This document shows, piece after piece, positions 9,701 through 18,700 of a stretch of 64,000 nt of DNA. The position numbers and the translations under genes were made by a program. How positions within the stretch are numbered: the stretch's first letter is position 1; every line of letters begins with the position of its first letter. Below the pieces are notes generated by a model. That model did no database searches, was not told the DNA's origin, and worked only from the letters and a program-made list of their open reading frames with translations. This DNA comes from Metridium senile. Its lineage: Eukaryota > Cnidaria > Anthozoa > Actiniaria > Metridiidae. The stretch spans positions 10,691,250 to 10,755,249 of the forward strand of contig OX459107.1 in assembly GCA_949775045.1 (NCBI GenBank). Reading direction: 5' to 3'.

Positions 9701-12303
9701 GATTTTCGATCATCATGAAGTCGTTTTAAGCACGTTTTTTATCAAAATATGATAAAGTTCGCAACGATGCGAACACAATCAAAGCGGCTAATTTGACCAA
9801 ACTCGAGCAGATGCCAGTGTATGCCGTCCAAAAAAGATACTATAAAACTTCCAATAGCTTTCATTGTTGAAATAATGATTCAATGTGATGGCTAACAAGC
9901 CTAAATGTTCACAAAATAGATTAAATTTCGTAGATTTCGGGGTCAGAGCGAGCGATCAACACAATCGGAAATATGAGCTACCAACTTTTCAGCGGTTATC
10001 CCCACCTTTTGGCTTTTTGGGCTGCCTGTGCTTTCCAAAACGCGACATGATACATAGATAGATACATAGATACATAGATAGATAGGCAAAAAGGTAAACC
10101 TAGACTCGGGCCCCCTGTGGGGGTAGCCCGAGTAAAAATGTTAACTTAACTTTACTGACGTTTCAAGCTTTAGCCAGGATTTGCTGAATTAATCATCCGA
10201 TGAAGGGCTAAAGGTCAAACTTCAGTAAAGTTAAGTTAACATATTTTTACGGCGTCACAAATTTCACTAGTGCTTTTAACTATTGCTGATGAAAATGATG
10301 ATAAGGATAAGGAAGACAGGGTTTGTGTGGATGATTATGATGTTGATGACCTGTTGTGCAAATTGTGTATTTGTAGCCCAATAGCAACAATTTTGCAAAT
10401 GATTTTACAAGAGCCACAAATAAACAATATGCACAACAAAAGTAATTACATATCATTCAGAAACATACAAAGTTTTCATCAAAATCAAAAGCTAATGCTA
10501 AGTCAAACCAAGGAGGTAAATGCATTTAATTTGCAGGCTGGGTGCTTTTTGGCAGAAAGTTTTAGAGAGGAAAGTGTAGTATTCTGCCTTGTATGTTAAT
10601 TAAAATAATAAATACAATTATGATAATAATGACAAAAACAATGGTGATGTCAGATGTTGTTGATTATGATGATAACAATAATGATAGTATAATGAATATG
10701 ATAGTGCTGACAATGATGATAATACATGTGTTAAGTGCTTGGTTTGTCTATTGTTCTAACCTGACTTTGGTAGCCTCTAGATCTAGTATATAGGATTGTA
10801 GATTATAAATCTTCTCATTTGACTGGACCCATTCATCAAACTTTTGAAAACAAAGCTCAGAAGGTGTGGACAGCTTTGATCCACCAGTAGCCTCTAATTC
10901 CTACAAAAATAATATTGGAGGTTTTCAACTGATAGCACTGACAAGTACTATTACTAGTAAGTGACTTGTGGGATATTCCATGGTATGCCCATTCAAACCA
11001 TTGTATAACTAGAATTTATCATATGTTTCTATAGCAGTCTTCATCAAAATTATATGGATGAACAATTTCTAACTACCTTATTATAGGAAATTAACGCTCA
11101 GACATATTTATCTAACATAATTTAAATTAACATGACCTAAATCAATGCGATTCAGAGGGGAAAATGCTTTCCAATGAAGAAAATTAATGAGAAAAGGAGC
11201 TAAAGATTTTTAAAGGAAGGAAAATAATGGGATCGAGCTAAATAACAAATCAAAACAAAACTTTATTAACAGCTGCAAAGTTCTTTGACATGGCATAATA
11301 AACGACAAACATGATGATAACCTAAAGTCAATAAATATCAAAATCCTAAAGGATGCATCTGATGTCCAGAGATATTTATCAGAAGTAGTGACGATTGTCC
11401 TATAATAAGGTATGTTAGTATATAACACCTCACATGAAAGTCTGGAGTCTACTATAAAGCCACTTCAAACAAGGTTAGAAGGTTTTGTTGCTTGCTGCAT
11501 GTCACATATTAGCCTGAAAAGCACTATGGATGATATGAATTCAAGCAGCAAAAGGTCACAACATGTACAATATGGAGTTTTTCCAAACTTTGTCTGCAGG
11601 GTTTTCCAGCATATTTTATTGTGTGCTGATATCATTCAGGGGCCAATCTATAGGGGTGTCCCTAGTGGCACTGGACCCCCCTAGCACCGCAATTACCCCT
11701 ATCTTATTTGAGACATTTAGTGACTGAACACCCCCTAACACCTTAAGAGCCCTTCATTTGCAATTGGGACCCCCTCCTGACAAATTTCTGGAGCCACCCG
11801 TTATTTACATGACTATAACAAGCTTACAAGCAACAACACCTTCACCAACCTTTTTATATATATACCTATGTGTTGTAATAATATAAATATACCTGCAATT
11901 GCTTGATTGCTCCATTTAGTCGTGAGATTTTCAAATACAATACACTAATTTTAAGTGACAATATTTGCTTATTTAGATCACAGATCTGTCTAGCATAGTC
12001 CTGTGACTCTTCTCTCCTGTCATCCAGCGAGTCCAAAGCACCCCACGAACCCATAACTAGAATAGTAGCAGTATCCCTCGAACGACTTTCACCCAGTTGT
12101 TCTTGTTGCGAACTCAAATGATCGCATTGATTTTTTAGTTCTGCTTTGAAATTGCGATAGTTAAACAAAGAACGTGCAATTGTTTCACCTTTATCGGTCA
12201 TCAAGGAATCAAGCTCCCAGTCTACAAGTTTTGAGGACTCTGCGGCTTCGAGGAAAGACCTCGAGGGAGGCCTGATAGAAAAGGTAGAAAGTGAAGTAGC
12301 CAT
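785..12303 (-). CDS. VPS9-domain protein with STB6-like and PG-binding-like C-terminal half (6 exons)
   Basis: Exons on the minus strand: 12303-11893, 10900-10761, 8571-8178, 7142-6827, 4655-4304 and 1799-785 (stop). All junctions are GT-AG and the phases agree (0, 2, 0, 1, 2), giving about 875 residues. The start is the ATG in AAAATGGCT at 12303. Residues about 60-140 contain helical, coiled-coil-like sequence. Residues about 260-475 are a VPS9 domain, with the hallmark run P-P-G-A-D-E-F then V-V-L-K-A-N-I-P (about 418-437) and G-Y-Y-L-S-S-I-E (460-467). VPS9 domains are GDP/GTP exchange factors for Rab5-type GTPases on endosomes. It continues with G-Y-E-L-Y-A-V-K-E-W, then L-T-L-I-P-I-P-S-G (about 609-617), resembling from memory the fungal STB6-like domain. 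Residues about 741-811 look like a peptidoglycan-binding-like helical repeat (L-x2-L-G-Y-L-N ... L-A-V-R-H-F-Q ... G-H-L-T-P-M-T). The VPS9 call is strong; the two C-terminal domain calls are inference. I cannot name a vertebrate orthologue. Confidence 0.85.
1800..4303 (-). other. Intron 5 of the VPS9 gene
   Basis: This 2.5-kb intron is bounded by AG|gtaatt at 4304 and ttatcttcag at 1800. Apart from the inverted-repeat element at 2349-3209, the rest (1800-2345 and 3210-4300) shows no gene or recognisable element, only AT-rich sequence with T-rich runs. Confidence 0.75.
2349..3209. repeat. Perfect 150-bp inverted repeat around a 561-bp spacer
   Basis: Bases 2349-2498 are the exact reverse complement of 3060-3209. 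I compared the arms base by base and saw no mismatch. Each arm carries a TATATAAG box close to its outer end. The spacer has several short ORFs without recognisable similarity. The structure suggests a foldback DNA transposon or a recently duplicated or converted terminal repeat. Outer flanks (about 2225-2345 and 3210-3430) share only vague features, so element ends beyond the arms are not defined. It lies in an intron of the VPS9 gene. Confidence 0.85.
4871..5165. mobile_element. Tigger/pogo-like MITE
   Basis: The left end reads TACAGTAAACACCCGCATAA and the right end reads ...TTATGCAGGTGTTTACT, an imperfect inverted repeat. Inside, CAGGCTGA and TCAGCCTGA boxes recur. A second member of the same family is at 59230-59598. 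The TACAGTAAAACC type of end is characteristic of Tc1/mariner-superfamily (Tigger/pogo) MITEs, which duplicate TA on insertion. It is non-coding and lies in intron 4 of the VPS9 gene. Confidence 0.75.
5340..5490. repeat. CATCT/TCATC-rich microsatellite
   Basis: Degenerate TCATCTCATCT repeats. A similar tract reappears at 6690-6800 on the far side of the large inverted-repeat element, as though the element had inserted into a single microsatellite. Confidence 0.65.
5740..6584. mobile_element. TIR element with arms of about 130 bp and G-rich/C-rich tracts
   Basis: The left arm (about 5740-5872) begins ...TAGCCTGCGTGGTCGGCTC, and the right arm (about 6463-6583) is its approximate reverse complement, ending GAGCCGGCCACGCAGGCTA. 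Each arm carries a G-rich (or C-rich) run at 5783-5835 and 6510-6545 that could form a quadruplex on one strand. GTATTTTTTT lies just outside both ends and may be a target duplication. No transposase is seen, so it is a non-autonomous element in intron 4 of the VPS9 gene. Confidence 0.75.
6690..6800. repeat. TCATC/TCTCAT microsatellite
   Basis: Imperfect tract matching 5340-5490 in composition. It ends next to VPS9 exon 4 (which begins at 6827 on this side). Confidence 0.6.
7595..7761. mobile_element. Short MITE with 13-bp perfect TIRs and 6-bp TSD (copy 1)
   Basis: Ends are CAGGGTTCGTGCT and AGCACGAACCCTG, a perfect 13-bp inverted repeat. GGAATA flanks the element on both sides (7589-7594 and 7762-7767). 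The interior is built of AAGGAGTTTTC units. A longer copy in the opposite orientation is at 41235-41543 and a decayed one at 45790-46089. No coding sequence. Confidence 0.85.
7774..7945. repeat. 172-bp hairpin-forming inverted repeat
   Basis: AACAGGTTCC at the left is mirrored by GGAACCTGTT at the right. Each arm carries two copies of CATTTAAATCTGTACTT or its complement, and the arms continue into ATGCAAATT/AATTTGCAT. The surrounding sequence repeats ATAGTATAGAGTGGAAATA at about 7548, 7947 and 7999, so the hairpin sits within a degenerate larger repeat. It probably derives from a foldback MITE and is in intron 3 of the VPS9 gene. Confidence 0.8.
8100..8177. repeat. AAT/ATA microsatellite at a splice donor
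   Basis: A run of AATAATAATA units lies immediately beside the donor of VPS9 exon 3 (GTAAGTA at 8177-8171 on the minus strand). Confidence 0.7.
8821..9070. mobile_element. 250-bp MITE with TIRs of about 70 bp
   Basis: CCTATTTCAATTAACGTTGT at 8821 is mirrored by its reverse complement ending at 9070. The match continues through GATCTGAGACCGATAG and AGCTCGTTAAA, so each arm is about 70 bp with few mismatches. The middle is AT-rich and non-coding. It is in intron 2 of the VPS9 gene. Superfamily not determined. Confidence 0.8.
9071..10131. other. Intron sequence, nothing recognised
   Basis: Part of intron 2 of the VPS9 gene. It contains an ATA/AATA run near 9475 and a GATA/CATA tetranucleotide run near 10048-10085, but no gene or element that I can identify. 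Confidence 0.5.
10132..10250. repeat. Inverted repeat of about 119 bp
   Basis: GTAAAAATGTTAACTTAAC at 10132 is mirrored, with a 2-base insertion, by GTTAAGTTAACATATTTTTAC ending at 10250. GACGTTTCAAGCTTTAGCC and GGGCTAAAGGTCAAACTTC form an inner imperfect pair. The GATGAAGGGCTAA motif is reminiscent of palindromic Penelope-type termini, but without coding sequence this is only a guess. Confidence 0.65.
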
Positions 12304-12733
12304 TTTGGATGTTTGACACCTCCTACACAGGAAGCCCGAGTACTTTATCAATTATATACAACCGCTGAATATAAGTAGTGCTGGCTAATGAATGAGAATT
12401 ACCAAAAGGTTAGTGGTTTGAAAATAGAAATTAATGAGTGAATTAAAGTTATCATGGTATTTTACAAATTAGTTACATTTCTAACCAAAGCTAGACAGTT
12501 TTTAAAAAATGTAGGTACGGCAGCTAGGGAGAGTTTCCTGCCTCTTTGAGGATTGGACTACCTGTGGTTTACCCATCGTGCATTTGAGCGCGAAACCAGG
12601 CAGAAATGGCGCCGAGTTCGGGGGTGATTTTGTGTTTCGTCTTCGCCAAAATGCTGCTTCCTAACAGAGTAAAAGATATCCTGAAGTGATATTTTATAAT
12701 CTTCGTAGGTTCAGAAAAGGGGCTTTTTCAATT
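12304..12733. promoter_or_regulatory. Putative bidirectional promoter of the VPS9 and SUV3 genes
   Basis: The two divergent start codons (12303 minus, 12734 plus) are 430 bp apart. The interval is free of recognised repeats and has a locally less AT-rich portion around 12600. No TATA box is convincingly placed. The promoter role is inferred from gene arrangement alone. Confidence 0.55.
12606..12689 (+). other. Upstream ORF (27 codons) before SUV3
   Basis: An ATG at 12606 (AGAAATGGCG context) opens a 27-codon frame ending with TGA at 12687-12689. It contains a second in-frame ATG at 12651. It ends 44 bp before the SUV3 start at 12734. If the transcript begins upstream of 12606, this would act as a translation-damping uORF. 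The transcript start is unknown. Confidence 0.4.
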
Positions 12734-15700
12734 ATGAACAGTTTGAGAGCAAGAGTGCTAATTCAAGTCACCCAAAGACCAAATTGTGATTGGAGAGGTC
12801 GGTTGGCTAGTTTGCACACGCGGTCATGTTGTTGGACAAAAGACGGCGCTTTCCTATTTAAAGGCTCAAATATAAACGAAAACATTACTAATTGTGCAAG
12901 ATATTCGACATTTTTGAGCAGAAGAGAAACTTTTTCATCAAATTTGAGTTGCAACGCCGTCTTTCGGAATGGAGCAAAACTAACGACTTTTTTACATGGA
13001 CAAGATTTGAACTTCAAACAATCATCATATTTACATTCTTTTACAACTTTAAATAGTTTTTATCGAGGTAAAAATAGACAAACAAGGAGAGACAGTAGCA
13101 AATCATTCAAAGGCAAAAGTGGCGCTTACAGCTCGAGATTCACGAGGTACAAAAATGCAGGATTAGATTCTGGTTATGATAAATATAGGGAAACAGAAAC
13201 CAGGAATGATGGCGAGAAGCAGTTTTTACCATATCGACTGCAAAAAGGTAGGACTGACTACACTAATTTCCAAGAAGTTTGACAGAGTGAATGGCAATTG
13301 CACGACCCAAAGAAATTGTGGTTACACATACACCATATCCAATTGTTTTTCTGGATTACTGCGCAAAGTTTCATAAATACTATAAGCTACTTCACTAAAT
13401 AAGGCTTGTTTTGTGCAGAAAAATAATTTTTTGCCTCAAAGGAGGCATATTAATAATCAATATCAAAGACCAACAGTTCCTTGCCAATTATCACTGTTCA
13501 CCATTCTCACTGTCAGTCTTTTTTAATATAAAGAAGCACAAATATAATTTTACCTATGGTTACTGATATAATGTGCCAAGCAGATACTTATTGTCTTCCC
13601 AAGGAAAAATAATATATATTTTACAGTGTGACGCACCTTACTGTGGCCACCTAATTAAAGTTTTGTACAAGTTAACCAATCAGAAAGCGAGAATTCGACC
13701 TTAATATAAAAGACACGCCGAGTGTCAAACAGTAAACACTTTGAAATGTTCAAAGCGAAGACAGGAGTGAAGTTTATAAGTGTCTGTAAAACCTCTCAAG
13801 ATGTTTAAGTTTGAATAGGTGTAGCAAATAATTTGAAAAGAGAAACTTTTGAATGCTAAGCTAACTTGTACAACACTTTAATTGGGTGACCACGGTAAGG
13901 TGCGTCGCGCTGTAATGGTTGGCTAGTCTGAATGAGAAAAGATTCCTGAAGTCAATGATTGTATTGTGTGCCGATAGAGTTTTGATTGTATTTTATTATA
14001 TCGTAGCTGAGATAAACAGTATTTTGTGGAAACTACAAGCAGACAACAGAATTAGGGAAGCTGCAAAACAGGAAGGTTTGAATGGTTGGTATAATGATTC
14101 CTATTATTGACTCGTTTCATATAATTAACAAATTGCACGTGATTTTGTGATGTCTGTTCTCTTATTGACAAGCTCTTGACAACATGAAATGTTCAAAACT
14201 CAAGTGGAATCTCAAGCGTAGCGAGAAAAGTGATTTCAGTACAGAAATATGATGAATATCCTTTTATATTGATAAAAACGTTCCCTTAACTCCACACAAT
14301 TTGCTTGACATGATGGTGTAAGGACCAGGTGTATTTAATCACTGTTAATCAACCTATCAGTGCTTGAGAATTCACAAAAGTGTTGTAAAATGTAATGTAA
14401 TGTTAATATCATGAATTTCAAATCATTTCAATGTGAATTTGCAACCAACTATATTTTGTTTTATTTTTAAAATTTGATTCTAAAATGATTGTTTATATCA
14501 TTTTCTAAAATAGTATGTATTCTTTTCAGATGAACAGCTTAAAAAGTCCATACATTCATTAAGAAAAAACTTGAGAAAGGAATTTGGTGAAAGTGCACCA
14601 CTTCAAAGTGTTATATATGCTGTAAATAACAACGAAGGTAAATTGATTACAGATTGATGTCACCAAATGGTCACTGACATATATGAACTTCAACACAAAC
14701 TATCAGTTGCTAAATATAATATACCTTGCTGAAGAAAGTAATCTATAACATCTCTGCTTTTTCAGCTCATTTACATGACCTCTTCCCATTTATCTTGAAA
14801 CAAGCAAATGAGTTATATCCAATGAGAAACTGTAATGTGGAAAATGTTATGAAAATATCTGATCTGAGAGGACCACCAGACTTGTAAGTACTTGTAGCAT
14901 TTATTGAAACTTTGACTTTTTCTCTTTTTTTAAACAGAAACATAGTATTACATATCATGATAATATAATCAGGTTATGTTGTGAGGGGGACCAAAAAAAA
15001 AACACCAATTATTAGCTTTGACTGTGTGTTCACATTAGCAATATTGTATAGAATAATGTTTACAGTAGTTAGTCAAGTGTTTTGTTTGTTTAGGGGGATG
15101 CACCAAAATAATTCTTAGCTTGCATTTGTTCACCTTACCGTATAAACAGTGCAATGTGTAGGGAGGATGGATAAAAGAGAAATGATGTTGAAAAATTTTT
15201 TTTTTTCAAATTTCATGTCTATATTTAGCAGTAGCACTATTACAACTGGCATTTGTGTTATTACTTGGTTATCATATTGAACTAAAATTAGCTAACTAAA
15301 ATTTACTTTTCCAGATTTCCTAGAGCTCGCAAACTAAAGAGAAAAATCATCTATCATGCTGGTCCCACCAATAGTGGTAAAACACATGCAGCATTGGAGA
15401 GATTTAAACAGTCAGAATCAGGGATGTATTGTGCACCTCTAAGATTGCTAGCTGCAGAAGTGTATAGAAGAACTAATGAAGCAGTAAGTAGTTCTTCTTT
15501 AATTAGTCTAACACATTCCTTTTTTGAGAATCAAAAAGAAAGTTAGTTTCATACAAATGATATACACAAAAACTTCTTGATGCCCAAAAATGGATTATTT
15601 GAAAAACAGCAAACTCGTGCAAATTAAGTTAAATGGAAATTATATTATTACCTATACAAAATTAAGTTATTTTCACATCTCGAATTATGGCATTACAATG

Positions 15701-18700
15701 ATTCTACATATTTCTCGGACTCAAATGTTTTTGAAGACTGTTGTAAAATAATGTTTTTCACTGTACATAGTAATATCAAAACAAAATAGTTAGTGCATGT
15801 ATTATTAGTGATTTGGATTAATGGAATACCAAATTTCATGTTCAACCACAAAGTTTACAGAATATTAAAAATATTATTGCTATAAATGATCATCCACATA
15901 GCTACATCACAATAAAGCTCAAACCAAGGGCACAGATCACATGATTACAAGTTGTTGAAAGAAGCAGCCCCTCACAAATATTTTAAAATATTTTTATCAG
16001 GGTGTACTTTGTGATCTGTTGACTGGCGAAGAAAGATTATGGGCTGTTTCTCCTGAAGAACCTTCCTCTCATGTTGCCTGTACAGTGGAAATGTGTAGCA
16101 CAAAGAATCAATGTAAGTGGATTCAGATAAGCAAAACCAAAGTGTAAGAGGTCTAAGTAAAGGAGGAAATATTGCAGTCAACAATAAGTCATTACAAAGT
16201 TCTCGACTAAGTACAGTTGAAACATTAGGCAATTAAGGAGGCTTCCTACAGTTTTTCTAGTGCTTGACCGGTCAACTTTAAACGGCTGTAGATCTGATAT
16301 GCAAACACCCACAGCTTTTACACTTTGCCCATTTTTTAACTCATGGATCGAAGATCCTCGAGTTATTGGGATGGGGCTTTTGAACCGGAAGTGTCACTCA
16401 CTCACTCACTCGCTCACTCACTAGACCGTCAGTGTAAACTTTTGAGCCCCAAGATTTTGGTCAGCGTACCTCACTATATGCATTGCATCATCTTTCAAGC
16501 AACCACTCTCCCAATTGGGTTTCCTGTGTAATGATGTAATCAAGACTACCCCTCCCCCCACTTTGGGCTTCCTGTGTAAATATGTCACGACCTACCCCAC
16601 CCCACTTGTAACTTACCCCACCCTAGGGGTAACGTTCTAACCTCACAAAGCCATTCTCACTATGTAGTCTATGTGTAAGTTTAAAATTTATACCCCAAAT
16701 AATCGCTCTAACCTCCCATGTGGGACACTTCACTATATAATCGCAAATAAAAGTGATCACCAACAACGAGTGCATACTTATTATTAACAACGTAAAAAAA
16801 TGGTGTATCTTTTCTAATTTTAAGTTTTTAAGCGAAATTATTTATATGCGAGAGGTCACTAAATCAGATATTCGATCTTTCGCGCATGCTCAGAATGATT
16901 GAGGAATCTAACAACTCAAAAAAAGACACGTAAAAACAACAAAAACAAACATACTGCATTGTAAATAATTTTTTATGAATTTGTTTACGTTGAATTTTAA
17001 AACGTGCACCCAGACACGGCTTAAAAACGGCTGACTCGTTCAAAGCACGAGGTATTGCACCACAGGAAGCCCAAATACCACAGGAAGCCCAAGCAAATCG
17101 CCATCTTGGATTTGAACACGAATTTTTTCGGATTTCTTGTACTTCTACATCGATTTACTCTTCCAAATCAGCGTTCGCTTTGGGTAAATTGTTTGCTCAA
17201 GACATAATACAATTGCTAGCTGTTATTTTCTAACGTTTTTACGGAAAGAGGTTTTCTAAAAAATGTCAATATCAGACCGTTTTTGATACTCGAGCCAACT
17301 CGATCCTCGAATTCTCAGAAAGCAGATTGATCAGCAAGGCCAGGAGCCCAAGGTAGATAAAAACAACGACATGAAAGCTGGATTATTCCAATACAAACTG
17401 CCATCAAAGCGAAGAAACAAGTAACTTTTATATAATTATACTTTTTTTGATAAATATCAATATTTTCAAAACATAATTCATCTTTTTAGTAGTTAATCTA
17501 CATGTGCAATCGGCCTTCTCCGGTTCATAACATCGCCCAGAACGCCTTAAATCGCCTAACATCGTCTAAGAATTTAAGAGCTTTTTGCCAAAATCGCCTA
17601 ACATCGCCAAAGATCTCCATTAAAATCGCATTAAATCGCCTAATATTACGGCGATTTTAGGCCCCCGAGTAGGCCTGACAATTAAGATTTATACATCAAT
17701 TTTAAATCTATTATGAATAAAGTTATTTGTTTGAAATCAATGCCTTGTCTTTTCAATATGCTAACATTCATTATTTTCATAATGTTCTGAGATTTTTTAA
17801 ATTATATCCAACAAAGTCGACATTAAAAGTGGTCTAAAAACTAAACGCTTTCAAAATGTTCTAACAGTGATCCACGAGTTGGCCATAGGGCCTTTGATTT
17901 TACGCAGTGTAAAACAGTTGAAATTTTTTTACACAAGACAGACGTACGGCAGCGCAGTGGAGTGAAAAGCATGACACCATGGCAACGCCATGCCTCTAAT
18001 TAGCATACTGAAGCATGCCTTCACGCTGGAATATGAGCTTGCAAACATCAACATGAACCTAGAATCTTGAGCGCAGAGTCACACAGCATATGCCCAACTT
18101 TGAAATTTTATTTGAGTACCTTAAAAAGCTTCAATCAAGTAGGCGCTTGGACAGTGTATTGAAAATATCCTCAAATTTAACTCACAGAAGTTAGAAAAAA
18201 ATGTAGGGACGGGTTTTTCTTAAAGTTCATTGAGCGTTATTTTCATGATTTTTGCTAAAAATCAGCCCTATTTTGTTTGTCTACGTTGAAGCACACTGAT
18301 GATCCAAAGCACCTTCTGACAAGTAGTCTAAAGATTTGTGCAGTCGAAGGGATTGTTAGGGTGTTTTCTTTGCAAAGTTATTGAATGGCAAATAAGAAAG
18401 AGTGAATTTGTAGCTTAAAAAATTGCCTCTCAAATTATTCAAAGTCGGCTTTTACGATTTTCTTCAAACTACGTATACTTCTAGGCAAACAGCTATATAT
18501 TAGCACTGTGAAGGTCGTTTTAAAAGTTTAGATCAAAAACGTATAAAATCGCTGCTAATCAAAAACCGTGATGTCATTGTTTCGTCGCTATGGTAACGCC
18601 GATGTAAACAAAAGACACACCCTCACCCTCACAAACTTCAATCTTTATGTAACAAGTGGGCAAAGTGTAAAAGCTGTGGGTGTTTGCATATCAGATCTAC

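Noticed and set aside
10270..10793. Asp-rich plus-strand ORFs
   Set aside because: Encoded by GATGAT-type simple repeats inside a VPS9 intron, next to a real minus-strand exon. No motif.
12686..12733. Upstream extension of the SUV3 frame to 12686
   Set aside because: The frame opens with GTG. The first in-frame ATG is 12734, which gives a typical Arg-rich mitochondrial presequence.
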